DNA of 64,000 nt, taken from the NCBI GenBank assembly GCA_048267165.1, contig JBLWYD010000010.1, forward strand, positions 1 through 64,000, in the 5' to 3' direction. Positions within the stretch are counted from its first letter, which is position 1, and every line of letters starts with the position of its first letter. This document shows, in pieces, positions 1-8,047 of the stretch. The notes beneath the pieces were generated by a model, which ran no database searches, was not told the origin of the DNA, and saw only the letters and a program-made list of their open reading frames with translations. The stretch is from PGYR01 sp048267165. GTDB taxonomy: Bacteria; Bacteroidota; Ignavibacteria; Kapaibacteriales; UBA2268. The translations under genes and the position numbers were made by a program.

Positions 1-438
1 AAGTATAATGCATATAACCTATTATTCTTGATGGGTTATATAATAGTTTATTTGTTATTCTTACTCTTAACTACTGATGTCCAGTTAAGTTTTGACTTCA
101 ATAAATTACCCCACTTCCTTTTGATTCTAGTATTGTATCCACTATTAACCTTACCAATTATTACTTTTTTAAATATACTAAGCAAATGGCTATCAAGCTT
201 TTACATATCATTCCTCTTCGTATTACCAATACTTTATTTTCTTAATTATAATACAATCGTTATCTTCAAAACTAATGTTTTTTCATTTTTTAATCTCCAA
301 TTAGAACTAATACAAGAATTAGGTGCTGAGTCTTCAATGAGTAACCACGACATAGTTTGGTTGATTAGTTCGAATATAATAGCAGTTGCATTATTCCTAT
401 TTTTTATAAGAAAATACTTTTATCGTAGGGTATTCTGA
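1..438 (+). CDS. ABC-type permease, C-terminal part (truncated by window edge)
   Basis: The reading frame is open from base 1, so the gene begins upstream and only about 145 codons are visible. The visible part is almost entirely hydrophobic, with roughly four membrane helices and a basic cytoplasmic tail ending in RKYFYRRVF. The next gene starts 2 bases after its stop and is a lantibiotic-immunity type ABC-2 permease, so this is probably the partner permease of the same transporter. The fragment has no diagnostic motif of its own, and the assignment rests on hydrophobicity and context. The ATP-binding subunit would lie upstream, outside the window. Confidence 0.55.
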   Translation, partial: KYNAYNLLFLMGYIIVYLLFLLLTTDVQLSFDFNKLPHFLLILVLYPLLTLPIITFLNILSKWLSSFYISFLFVLPILYFLNYNTIVIFKTNVFSFFNLQLELIQELGAESSMSNHDIVWLISSNIIAVALFLFFIRKYFYRRVF

Positions 439-439
439 T

Positions 440-1219
440 ATGAATATGGACTACAAATTGACATTTTTTAATGCTTTGAAGGCAGACTTTATTAAAATAG
501 CAAGGTTTAAGATATACATTATACTGCTACTCTTCCCTATTGTTTGTATGCTGATGTTATACTCGTTTACAATGAACGGATATGCTATAGAGTTTTACTC
601 TAAATCAAATACAGTAAAACAATTTTTTATTCTATTTGGTACATTTATCACAGCATTCTTGCCATTTCTAATAACTACTATAATGCATAGTACAAATTAT
701 GGAAACAGAGAAGCTGAAACAGTAAATACAAATTCGCTTATACCAATGTATGTACGGATATTCTCCAGAATATCTGTGTCGCTAATACTAACTTTACTTA
801 GTCTTTTGATATTGATGTTAATAATCTCGGGACAAATTCTGTATCTGAATTTAGCTCAAGGGTTAGAGGTGAATCTTGGCTCTGGTCATTTGACGAAATT
901 ATTATTCTATTTATTACTACTGCCTATGTTAATTCTACCTTTTTTGGAGTTAATTGCATTGATACAGAGTTACACTAAGAATATAATATTGTCATTTATC
1001 CTTCCATTAGTAGCAAGTTTTGGTGGGAATATACTTGCAATCATGAGTAATGAGTATATAATCTACTCTCCTATTAACTCGTCTGTTGCAATAATGAAAC
1101 CAATACTTACTCCATTTATGTTTGATATGTTCAATTTTATAATTGTGCTAGGAGTTTGCATAGCATCGATTATGATATTTAGTTATTTGATAGTACTAAG
1201 AGGGATTAAGGGGAATTAA
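440..1219 (+). CDS. ABC-2 permease, lantibiotic-immunity (MutE/EpiE) type
   Basis: This 259-residue integral membrane protein has about six predicted helices: near residues 24-45, 62-84, 108-132, 152-172, 180-200 and 230-252. The N-terminus has the pattern of the ABC2_membrane_4 family, in which the first helix follows a short amphipathic segment (NALKADFIKIARFKIYIILL). Members export bacteriocins or antimicrobial peptides or give self-immunity, working with an ATPase and a second permease. It follows the preceding permease gene with 1 base between them, so they are co-transcribed. The substrate cannot be read from the sequence; general multidrug or peptide export is equally possible. Confidence 0.6.
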   Translation: MNMDYKLTFFNALKADFIKIARFKIYIILLLFPIVCMLMLYSFTMNGYAIEFYSKSNTVKQFFILFGTFITAFLPFLITTIMHSTNYGNREAETVNTNSLIPMYVRIFSRISVSLILTLLSLLILMLIISGQILYLNLAQGLEVNLGSGHLTKLLFYLLLLPMLILPFLELIALIQSYTKNIILSFILPLVASFGGNILAIMSNEYIIYSPINSSVAIMKPILTPFMFDMFNFIIVLGVCIASIMIFSYLIVLRGIKGN

Positions 1220-1240
1220 TTCTTCTTTGTTGTGGTTATA

Positions 1241-1345
1241 TCGCCCCGCTGGGGCTTTTGGGGAGTTGAGTTATTATATATACTACAGATATTAAGCCAC
1301 TCTGTGGCTTAAAGCAACGTCACACTGAGCAACGCGAAGTGTCTA
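1241..1345. repeat. Intergenic palindromic repeat cluster, copy 1
   Basis: The order is a hairpin CCCCGCTGGGG (1244-1254), the spacer motif CTACAGATATT (1283-1293), a second hairpin AAGCCAC-TCT-GTGGCTT (1294-1310), then a CGTCAC-ACTGAGC-type tail (about 1319-1342). The same order of hairpin, CTACAGATATT and hairpin recurs at 5179-5243 and 56634-56696. The block lies between the ABC permease gene and the isochorismatase-like gene and contains no credible ORF. Confidence 0.7.
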
Positions 1346-1408
1346 AGAATCCCAATCTTATAAAGTTAAAAAGGACAAGTAATCATTAATATGTAATTTG
1401 AAAGAATC

Positions 1409-1981
1409 ATGAATACAAACAACACTAACCCCGCCCTTCTACTCATCGACCTACAAAAAGGATTCGAAGATGAGGAGTATTGGGGTGGGAACAGAAACAA
1501 TAAGAATGCTGAATCTAATTCCAAGCTATTGCTAGACAAATGGCGAGAGCTAGGTTTGCCAATATACCACATAAGGCATAGTTCCACTAACCCTGACTCA
1601 CCTCTTCATAATTCGAAAATTGGTTTCAATTTTATCGATGGTTTTGAACCAAAAAATAACGAGTTAGAAATCATCAAGTCTGTTAATAGTGCTTTCATCG
1701 GGACAGATTTGGATGAGCAATTAAAAAGCAATGGAATTAGCTCTCTCGTAATAGCTGGATTGACAACTAATCATTGTGTTTCTACCACTGTTCGAATGGC
1801 TGGGAATCTGGGGTATGATACTATAGTAGTTTCAGATGCGACAGCTACTTTTGATAGAATTGGTGTTAATGGCGAGAAGTTTGAATCGGCAATAATTCAC
1901 CAAACTGCTCTGGCGAATCTAAATGGGGAGTTTGCTGAGGTATTGACTACAAGAGTCGTAGTTGATGGGGTGTGTGAATAA
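1409..1981 (+). CDS. Isochorismatase-family cysteine hydrolase
   Basis: This 190-residue protein has the isochorismatase/nicotinamidase fold. The catalytic triad is visible: Asp14 in ALLLIDLQ, Lys90 in EIIKSVNSAF and Cys123 in TTNHCVSTT, where the segment before the cysteine normally holds the cis-peptide. Family members hydrolyse amides or the vinyl ether of isochorismate; candidate substrates are nicotinamide, N-carbamoyl compounds or isochorismate. The clear metal-binding DxH pattern of PncA is not obvious, so a general YcaC/RutB-like hydrolase is more likely than nicotinamidase. It stands alone, flanked on both sides by intergenic repeats. The ATG at 1409 fits the family N-terminus. Confidence 0.8.
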   Translation: MNTNNTNPALLLIDLQKGFEDEEYWGGNRNNKNAESNSKLLLDKWRELGLPIYHIRHSSTNPDSPLHNSKIGFNFIDGFEPKNNELEIIKSVNSAFIGTDLDEQLKSNGISSLVIAGLTTNHCVSTTVRMAGNLGYDTIVVSDATATFDRIGVNGEKFESAIIHQTALANLNGEFAEVLTTRVVVDGVCE

Positions 1982-1984
1982 TCA

Positions 1985-2165
1985 CATAACTTCGAACGTA
2001 GTGAAGAGTCCTTTTGTCAGAACAAGATTACAAGATGATTTAGATATTCAAGATGATATTCATGTATTGCTTTCGGTTCTAACCGACAGTAAAACTACAG
2101 TAAGTCCTCCCGAAAAGGGAGGATTTCCTGCTTTCAGCTGGACACGTAGGTGGGTTAAGGTTGGT
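1985..2165. repeat. Intergenic palindromic repeat cluster, copy 2
   Basis: A GAACGTAGTGAAGAGTCC-type segment comes first, then a TCAGAACAAGATTACAAGATG segment, the hairpin TCGGTTCTAACCGA (2073-2086), and the hairpin CCTCCC-GAAAA-GGGAGG (2106-2122) followed by AGGTGGGTTAAGGTTGG. The same modules occur in the same order at 5010-5140. A reading frame through 1962-2168 only translates these modules and is not a gene. Confidence 0.7.
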
Positions 2166-2285
2166 TAAGTTAAAGTATAGTTGATTCTTTAATCCAAATA
2201 ATTCGTGATTCTGAATAGTTTCCTGGATCCTTCACTATGTTCAGGATAGACGAGCTTTTATGAGAATAATTCTTTACTCCCATCT

Positions 2286-2328
2286 CCCCCCCCCCACTTG
2301 CTTATTCCAAATTTCTTATTTAGATTTG
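2286..2328 (+). promoter_or_regulatory. Bacteroidota-type promoter with an upstream C10 tract
   Basis: A run of ten C (2286-2295) is followed two bases later by a -33 TTG (2298-2300), a 20-base spacer and the -7 element TAGATTTG (2321-2328). This matches the Bacteroidota sigma-factor consensus TTTG-N19-TAnnTTTG. Transcription would begin just before the riboswitch at 2333. The homopolymer abuts the -33 element, so length changes could alter promoter strength; that effect is an inference. Confidence 0.7.
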
Positions 2329-2332
2329 TATT

Positions 2333-2421
2333 CCCGTTGGAGGTGCTGACCAAATTAAGTTGGTCGGCTGAGATAAAACTCCTTGCACCTGATCAGGTTA
2401 GTACCTGCGTAGGAAAACGGT
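2333..2421 (+). promoter_or_regulatory. TPP (thiamine pyrophosphate) riboswitch, THI element
   Basis: The conserved THI-box core is present: GGAGGTGCTGACC, GGCTGAGA (2365-2372), then CCTTGCACCTGATC (2381-2394), GGTTAGTACC and TGCGTAGG. The P1 stem is closed by CCGTT (2334-2338) with AACGG (2416-2420). It lies about 95 bases upstream of the TonB receptor start and just after a promoter, so receptor expression should fall when thiamine pyrophosphate is abundant. I did not resolve the expression platform. There is no strong U-tract hairpin before the ATG, so control of translation is as likely as termination. Confidence 0.93.
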
Positions 2422-2516
2422 GGAATATACCCACGTTTACAATCTACTAAGCATTTTGCTCATCAGGGCTCTGACGGATTTAATTAATTTATTAATAAAT
2501 CTTTGTAGGGCTAATT

Positions 2517-4880
2517 ATGTTAAAAAAGCTAATTTTACTTGGCGTTGTCTGTACCGTTTTCAACCTTAGGGCGGACGATAAAGACACCATCAGAACGTAT
2601 CAAGCACCGTCTATAACGGTGACTTCGACAAAAGCAAAGGAAAGGCAATCGCCTGTTCCATTCTCCGAGATTACCGAGGCAGATATTAAGAAGACCACTT
2701 CGAATATAGATTTGCCGAATCTTCTACAATCTATGCCGTCTATATATACATTCACAGAAAATGGAAATGGAGTTGGCTATACTAACCTGCGATTGCGTGG
2801 GTTTGACCAAAGACGTATTTCGGTCTTGGTGAATGGAATACCACAAAACGACCCCGAAGACCACAATGTGTATTTCATCAATCTATCTGATTTGCAAGAG
2901 AGTTTGGGCGAGGTACAAGTCCAGCGTGGTGCTGGGCTTGCAAACTACGGAGCGGCAGCTATAGCAGGGAGCATTAACCTGACTACTTCCGCTTTCATCA
3001 ACAATCCGGGTATTCGACTTTATGCTGGTAATGGATTCCAAGAGTTCAGCGGCAGCGATATAATAAAGACTAATACGAACAAGCTAAAGCTAGAATATTC
3101 TTCTGGTTTGGTTAATGAAAAGTACGCATTCTACGGAAAGATGAGCCAGATAAACTCTGAAGGATATAGAGATCAATCTTTCGCTTATTTGAACAGCTAC
3201 TTTCTATCAGCTATTAGGTTCGATGAGAAATTAAAGACTCAGGTCAATATATATGGGAGTTCACAAAGAGATGGGCTGTCTTATGTAGGTTTACCAAAGG
3301 ATTACATCACCGACCCAGTTAAGCGTAGGGAGAACTATAGCTATTGGGAACACGGTGCAGATGGACGAGAATTCGCTTGGGGTGCTACAACAAGAGCTCA
3401 AGAAGTTGAAGAATTTAGCTCGCCGCATATAGAGTTACTAAACGATTGGTACATAACTGATAATCTGACTTTCAAATCTTCACTTTACTATTTCGAAGGT
3501 AACGGATACTTTGATTATAATGGAGCTGGTTATACAGACTCTTCGAGCTATGGATTTGATAAAGTTTACCCAGGTGCTACTAGCCCAGGTAATCCGCTAA
3601 TCAGAGCGTGGGTAGGTAATAAGCAAGGTGGTTGGATTCCTCGTTTAGTTTGGGAAACAGAGGGCAACGTACTGACAACTGGTGCAGAGATTCGTATTCA
3701 TCAATCTGACCATTGGGGTAAATTGCAGTTCGCCGAAAACCTACCAGAAGGATATGACCCTGACTATAAGTTCTACGAATACGACGGTTTTAGAGACATC
3801 TTCTCTGCCTTCGCTCGTAATCAATATAGTATAAACGATGATTTGATGGTGAGTGGAGAGGCACAGCTTGTGTATCACTCATATCGCATCGCTAATGACA
3901 AATTTGCTAATACTGTCAATCAATACCCGAATGTAGATGGAATTGTAAATAGTGGAAGTGATGACCTATTCAATGTCGAGTATTTATTCTTGAATCCTAG
4001 AGTTGGTGTTAACTGGAATTACAGCCCTGAACAAAACGTATATCTATCGGCAGCATATACTCAAAGAGAGCCGAGAATGAAGAACCTATATAATGCTAGT
4101 GAAGCTTGGTCTGGCGCTAGACCACAGTTCAGAAGAGTACCAATCGGTAATGAAGCATTAGGATATGATTTCTCTAGTCCTTTTGTAAAGCCAGAGAAGA
4201 TGCTGAACATAGAAACTGGATGGAATTATATTTCTGAGACTTATAATCTATCAGGGAATATATATGTGATGGATTTGCGAGATGAGTTAGTGAAAAGCGG
4301 TCAGCTAGATCAGTTCGGTGCACCTATAGACGGAAACGCAGAGCAAACTTTGCACTTTGGAATAGAGCTGGAAGCTGGTGTAAAAGCATTTGACAATAGC
4401 AATGGACGTCTTGACTTATATGCAAATGGAACTATCAGCCAGAACAAAATTGTTACTTACAATTACGCTTTGAAAGATGGAACAACAATAGCTTTGGACG
4501 ACAATAGAATCGCTGGTTTCCCTGATATGATGAGTGCATTCACTCTGAACTATAAGATAAGTGAGTTCAACTTCCTACTTTCTGCTAACTATGTTGGTAG
4601 CTTTATGACAGATAATTTCGGTGATTTACTAACTACAGACGAACGTGTAAAAACGAGTTTGGGTGGTGGCTACTATGCTGATAATGAGGTGGATTCTTAC
4701 TACTTTATGAATGCAAATCTATCGTATAACTTCACTGATTTTATGGGAACACAAGGAATTAGAGTACACCTACAGATTAACAATCTGACAAATAATTTAT
4801 ACGCTGCGGCAGGTGAAGGCGGACAGTTCTTCGGCGGTGCAGAGCGTAATATATTCATAGGGGCAGAGCTTTCTTTCTAA
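2517..4880 (+). CDS. TonB-dependent outer-membrane receptor, probably for thiamine
   Basis: This 787-residue outer-membrane protein starts with a signal peptide (residues 1 to about 19, MLKKLILLGVV...NLRAD). A plug domain follows at about 35-155, with the usual SITVTSTK start, the LRLRGFDQRRISVLVNG segment and a VQVQRGAG region. The rest is a large beta-barrel ending in an aromatic residue (NIFIGAELSF), as expected for recognition by the assembly machinery. TonB-ExbBD energise such receptors to import scarce ligands. The substrate is inferred from the TPP riboswitch just upstream; riboswitch-controlled TonB receptors for thiamine are known in Bacteroidota. A terminator follows at 4909-4943, so the gene is a single transcription unit. 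Confidence 0.88.
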   Translation: MLKKLILLGVVCTVFNLRADDKDTIRTYQAPSITVTSTKAKERQSPVPFSEITEADIKKTTSNIDLPNLLQSMPSIYTFTENGNGVGYTNLRLRGFDQRRISVLVNGIPQNDPEDHNVYFINLSDLQESLGEVQVQRGAGLANYGAAAIAGSINLTTSAFINNPGIRLYAGNGFQEFSGSDIIKTNTNKLKLEYSSGLVNEKYAFYGKMSQINSEGYRDQSFAYLNSYFLSAIRFDEKLKTQVNIYGSSQRDGLSYVGLPKDYITDPVKRRENYSYWEHGADGREFAWGATTRAQEVEEFSSPHIELLNDWYITDNLTFKSSLYYFEGNGYFDYNGAGYTDSSSYGFDKVYPGATSPGNPLIRAWVGNKQGGWIPRLVWETEGNVLTTGAEIRIHQSDHWGKLQFAENLPEGYDPDYKFYEYDGFRDIFSAFARNQYSINDDLMVSGEAQLVYHSYRIANDKFANTVNQYPNVDGIVNSGSDDLFNVEYLFLNPRVGVNWNYSPEQNVYLSAAYTQREPRMKNLYNASEAWSGARPQFRRVPIGNEALGYDFSSPFVKPEKMLNIETGWNYISETYNLSGNIYVMDLRDELVKSGQLDQFGAPIDGNAEQTLHFGIELEAGVKAFDNSNGRLDLYANGTISQNKIVTYNYALKDGTTIALDDNRIAGFPDMMSAFTLNYKISEFNFLLSANYVGSFMTDNFGDLLTTDERVKTSLGGGYYADNEVDSYYFMNANLSYNFTDFMGTQGIRVHLQINNLTNNLYAAAGEGGQFFGGAERNIFIGAELSF

Positions 4881-4908
4881 GTCTCCCTGTACTAATTTGA
4901 TGAACTTT

Positions 4909-4943
4909 AAAACGGCTTGCTCTTAATTGGGTGAGCCGTTTTT
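4909..4943 (+). terminator. Rho-independent terminator after the TonB receptor
   Basis: Inverted arms AAAACGGCT (4909-4917) and AGCCGTTTT (4934-4942) enclose a 16-base loop, and the T run continues to 4943. It sits 28 bases after the receptor stop codon. Confidence 0.85.
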
Positions 4944-4979
4944 GTATTTGGAGAATTACATTGTATTATCTTCTTTCGC

Positions 4980-5245
4980 GTAGAGACGTATTGCATACGT
5001 CTCAAAAATCAGAACAGGATTTCAAGATGACAAAGATTTTTATGATTATATGTTATATTGTCGTCGGTTTTAACCGACAGATATATTGGAATTCTGTGCA
5101 AGTCCTCCCTGAAAAGGGAGGATTTAGGTGGGTTAAGGTTGTCACAAATTAAAAATAATTGTTTAAATGAACATTTCACCCCGCAGGGGCTTGGGGTTGG
5201 TCGTGCAAATATAGAAGCTACAGATATTCTGCCCCGCTGGGGCTA
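4980..5245. repeat. Intergenic palindromic repeat cluster, copy 3 (longest)
   Basis: Modules in order: hairpin GAGACGTA-TTGCA-TACGTCTC (within 4980-5003), a TCAGAACAGGATTTCAAGATGA segment, hairpin GTCGGTTTTAACCGAC (5063-5078), hairpin CCTCCC-TGAAAA-GGGAGG (5104-5121) with the AGGTGGGTTAAGGTTG tail, hairpin CCCCGCAGGGG (5179-5189), CTACAGATATT (5218-5228), and hairpin GCCCCGCTGGGGC (5231-5243). It combines the modules that copies 1 and 2 carry separately. Short frames through this block only translate repeats. Confidence 0.75.
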
Positions 5246-5277
5246 AAACAGGTAATCTTAATGCGTAATTTTCTACT

Positions 5278-5314
5278 CCCCCCTTTGATATAACCTTCCT
5301 TTTTATTAGATTTG
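5278..5314 (+). promoter_or_regulatory. Bacteroidota-type promoter for the tandem secreted-protein operon
   Basis: A C6 run (5278-5283) directly touches the -33 element TTTG (5284-5287). A 19-base spacer and the -7 element TAGATTTG (5307-5314) follow, a full match to TTTG-N19-TAnnTTTG. The -7 octamer is identical to that of the TonB receptor promoter, and both promoters have a C tract at the upstream edge. The first gene starts at 5351. Confidence 0.75.
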
Positions 5315-5350
5315 GTATTATTCTTCCCAAATCAAAAGTAAAGACAGATT

Positions 5351-5950
5351 ATGAAATACCTTTTATTATTAGTGTTGTCAGTTTACATTAGCTCGTCACA
5401 GCCATATTTCAATAATACTGACTTTATTTTCACAGTGCAAAGCTCCGTATTAGAACGACAAGATTCTATAAAATTAGAAAGTTCAAATCAATTTTTGGCT
5501 GGACAAAAAATATTATGGGAGTTTAGAATTGATAATAGTAATATAATTATATCAGAAGAGAAGACTTGTGTTCAAAATAATGATGGAGTTTTTCTGAAAA
5601 ACCCAACTGGCGAATACCTCAATAATACTGTTTATGTGCCTCATCCACAAGTAAATTTCCCTCTGAATATAGGTGATTCAACTTATGTAGAGCAAACGGA
5701 ACTCGAGAGAAACGAACGGAAGGACAGCGTTAGTATTCGGGGCTATCTGAAAGTAGTTGATAAAATCAAATATGGGAAAAACACGAATAATAATGACGTT
5801 TGGAAAATAGAGGCGTATAATATAGATGATGATAAGTACTCAGCTATCTACTATTACAACGAGAAAAATGGCTTTGTTTATCTAAATTACAAGTTAAATG
5901 ACCTAGAAATAGAAATGGATTTATCGACAATCATTTATCATGAATTTTAA
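5351..5950 (+). CDS. Secreted protein of unknown function, tandem family copy 1
   Basis: This 199-residue protein begins with a signal peptide (MKYLLLLVLSVYISSSQP). I do not recognise the family. It is paralogous to the next two genes. Shared blocks include the PYF..(S/T)DF start of the mature protein, the PNPQVNFPL..GDS.YVE core (here PHPQ), the GYLKVVD segment, and a C-terminal block with WKIEAYN, YSAIYYYNEKNGFVYL and YKLND. The third block looks like beta strands. No lipobox, catalytic motif or sorting domain is visible, so export to the periplasm is the best guess. Copy 1 is the most divergent of the three and has an NERKD-containing insertion before GYLKV. Confidence 0.72.
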   Translation: MKYLLLLVLSVYISSSQPYFNNTDFIFTVQSSVLERQDSIKLESSNQFLAGQKILWEFRIDNSNIIISEEKTCVQNNDGVFLKNPTGEYLNNTVYVPHPQVNFPLNIGDSTYVEQTELERNERKDSVSIRGYLKVVDKIKYGKNTNNNDVWKIEAYNIDDDKYSAIYYYNEKNGFVYLNYKLNDLEIEMDLSTIIYHEF

Positions 5951-5973
5951 ATGATTTGAGGAGTGAACATATT

Positions 5974-6579
5974 ATGAAATACATTTTGATACTAGCACTC
6001 CTAACTATGAGTGCCTTTGCTAAGCCATACTTTCGGATGACAGATTTCAAGTATGATGTCAAATATGTCAATGCCGAAGGACCAGAATCTATTGAGCTTC
6101 ATAGTGTTGCTAATCGATTTGATAAGGAGGACTCTATCCAATGGGTATTCAAAGAATATAAGATAACTTATCTCGATCAGTCCTATTGCATACAAGATTC
6201 GCATACAGTTATGGTGACTTCGCCCAACAGAGGTATATTTGCAAAGACAGAGTTAGTACCCAATCCGCAAGTCAATTACCCTCTCACAATAGGTGATTCT
6301 ATTTATGTAGAGCAATCATTAACTAATGGTAAAACGATGAAGGGTTACTTAAAAGTAACTGATACAATTCAGCACGGAAACGATACAAAAGAAGCTGACA
6401 AATGGGTAATAAAAGCGTACAATCTTGAAAATAGCAATTATTCTGCTACATACTATTACTCTAAGAAAATTGGGTTCGTTTACCTCGATTACAAACTTGA
6501 TGACATTGGAATAGTATTGAATTTAACAACTTATTTATATCACGAGGATGGCTCCTATCAAAATGCCTTCGAGGAGTAA
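5974..6579 (+). CDS. Secreted protein of unknown function, tandem family copy 2
   Basis: I place the start at the ATG at 5974. It is preceded by a GAGGAG ribosome site and gives a clean signal peptide (MKYILILALLTMSAFAKP); an in-frame ATG at 5956 would add six polar residues in front. The protein has 201 residues. It shares with its neighbours PYF..TDF, SPNRG, PNPQVNYPLTIGDSIYVEQ, MKGYLKV, YSATYYYSKK and a C-terminal YKLDD. It starts 23 bases after copy 1 ends, so the three genes form one operon. The function is unknown. Confidence 0.75.
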   Translation: MKYILILALLTMSAFAKPYFRMTDFKYDVKYVNAEGPESIELHSVANRFDKEDSIQWVFKEYKITYLDQSYCIQDSHTVMVTSPNRGIFAKTELVPNPQVNYPLTIGDSIYVEQSLTNGKTMKGYLKVTDTIQHGNDTKEADKWVIKAYNLENSNYSATYYYSKKIGFVYLDYKLDDIGIVLNLTTYLYHEDGSYQNAFEE

Positions 6580-6586
6580 GCAAATT

Positions 6587-7201
6587 ATGAAATACATTAT
6601 ACTAATAATTCTGGCATCAGTTTGTAGTACGGCACAACCCTATTTCAAATCGAGTGATTTTATATTCGATGTGAAGTATATCAATGCGACTGGTGCTCCC
6701 AAAATTGAATTACTAAGCGTTGAAAACCGCCGAGCTAATAACTTAGACTCGGTCGAGTGGGCTTATTTTGAACATAATCTAATATTCTATCAACCAAGAT
6801 ATTGTGTACAAGACTCACTTGGGGTTATGGTAACATCGCCGAACAGAGGTGTATTCGCTAATACAGAGTATATTCCTAACCCTCAGGTCAAGTTTCCATT
6901 AACTATTGGCGATTCTATTTACGTAGAGCGGCCGCTATCAAACGGCAAAGTGATGAAAGGTTATCTGAAAGTAATAGAGGAGCTAGAATATGGTAGATAT
7001 CTTAATGAAATCACTTATGCTTGGAAAATAGAAGCATATAATCTAGAAGATCCTAAATACTCGGCTATATATAAATACAATGAGAGAAATGGGTTCGTTT
7101 TTCTGAAATATAAACTCAATGAAATAGAAATTGAGATGAATTTGAGTCTTACAAGTGGTCATGGATTTAACGATGAAAAAGGTATAAAGTATAAAGACTA
7201 G
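6587..7201 (+). CDS. Secreted protein of unknown function, tandem family copy 3
   Basis: I place the start at the ATG at 6587, after a GAGGAG ribosome site at 6571-6576. An upstream in-frame ATG at 6548 would overlap copy 2 and spoil the signal peptide (MKYIILIILASVCSTAQP). The protein has 204 residues. It is closest to copy 2, with SPNRGVFANTEYIPNPQV, FPLTIGDSIYVE, GKVMKGYLKV, WKIEAYNLE and a C-terminal YKLNE. It adds a short charged tail. The next gene is convergent and ends 19 bases away. The function is unknown. Confidence 0.75.
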   Translation: MKYIILIILASVCSTAQPYFKSSDFIFDVKYINATGAPKIELLSVENRRANNLDSVEWAYFEHNLIFYQPRYCVQDSLGVMVTSPNRGVFANTEYIPNPQVKFPLTIGDSIYVERPLSNGKVMKGYLKVIEELEYGRYLNEITYAWKIEAYNLEDPKYSAIYKYNERNGFVFLKYKLNEIEIEMNLSLTSGHGFNDEKGIKYKD

Positions 7202-7219
7202 GAATATTAGCCAATAAAC

Positions 7220-7951
7220 CTACATAAACTTCCGTTTTGTTTTGAATAACCTGTACCGAATATCGTCAAAGAATAGACTAACCAACAAGACTGCGGCAGC
7301 AAATATCAGAGTGTTGAACTTCAAATCGAATGTAGAGTAAAGAATACCAGCAGCAATACCACCAAGGAAGAAGAAGCTAATAATAGATAAGTGGAGCTTT
7401 ATCGTTCGTTTGATTTTCGCTCTATCGGGATGTGTTTCGGGGAAAAACAGTTGTGATAGTTCAATCCCCAAATCTGTGAAAAGCCCTGTCAAGTGCGTAG
7501 TTCTGACTACTGCTTTTGATATTTTACTAACGAATGAGTTCTGCAGCCCCATAGCAAACAGCAAAACACAAGCAATAATGTCCGGATAGTTCAGCTCTAG
7601 AAAATCGCTAGCAATCGCAATAGACAACAGCAATATAACCTCAATCATTGTGGGTATCACAAAAACGTTCAACTTCTTATTTGCTCTGTACTTTTCGATT
7701 AGGAAACTAGAGGTAAATGCACCTAGCAGGAATGAGAAAAGGTAAAGGAAATAGATTGTCCCCTTCCAAAATTCAAAGTCAGCGACATCATTGATAAATA
7801 GTGCAAAATGCCCAGTTACGTTCGTTGTCAGTTGTTTGATAGCTAGAAAGCCAGTTACATTGACCATACCAGCGACAAAGGACAATACAGTAGCAATTTG
7901 CAGATTATGTTCGAATGTTCTGCTTTTACCTTGATGTATAAACATGATCAA
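7220..7951 (-). CDS. DUF1275 (YoaK-type) membrane protein
   Basis: This 243-residue inner-membrane protein has about six helices. It carries the DUF1275 signatures: the early FVAGMVNVTGF segment, TTNVTGHFALF, the loop MGLQNSFVSKIS, and the VVRTTHLTGLFTDLGIELSQL block. The molecular function of the family is not established. The second methionine (two residues in) may be the true start. It is transcribed alone, with an inverted repeat (7974-7989) and a -7-like element in its upstream region. Confidence 0.82.
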   Translation of the reverse strand: MIMFIHQGKSRTFEHNLQIATVLSFVAGMVNVTGFLAIKQLTTNVTGHFALFINDVADFEFWKGTIYFLYLFSFLLGAFTSSFLIEKYRANKKLNVFVIPTMIEVILLLSIAIASDFLELNYPDIIACVLLFAMGLQNSFVSKISKAVVRTTHLTGLFTDLGIELSQLFFPETHPDRAKIKRTIKLHLSIISFFFLGGIAAGILYSTFDLKFNTLIFAAAVLLVSLFFDDIRYRLFKTKRKFM

Positions 7952-7973
7952 GACTTTAGTATAAGTTTAAAAA

Positions 7974-7997
7974 TGTTCGCGAGAGAACACAAATTTA
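7974..7997 (-). promoter_or_regulatory. Candidate promoter and operator of the DUF1275 gene
   Basis: On the minus strand a -7-like TAAATTTG (7997-7990) is followed at once by the inverted repeat TGTTC-TCTCGC-GAACA (7989-7974), which would cover the transcription start. I could not find a -33 TTG at the right distance. The arrangement suggests a repressor site; no regulator gene is adjacent. Confidence 0.35.
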
Positions 7998-8047
7998 CGG
8001 ACATTTTTTAACAAAGAAGAAGGAAGGAATTGATTTAACTATAATTC

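Noticed and set aside
1366..1587. A 73-residue frame antisense to the hydrolase gene
   Set aside because: It lies opposite a clear family member with catalytic residues and is explained by it.
1962..2168. A 68-residue frame after the isochorismatase gene
   Set aside because: It translates palindromic repeat modules that are also found at 4980-5245 and has no protein-like pattern.
4931..5246. Two short frames of 73 and 62 residues
   Set aside because: They cross the terminator and the repeat cluster; translations follow the repeats, not a protein family.
5956..6586. The upstream ATGs of secreted-protein copies 2 and 3 (5956 and 6548)
   Set aside because: The downstream ATGs follow GAGGAG sites and give clean signal peptides; the upstream ones place polar residues in front.
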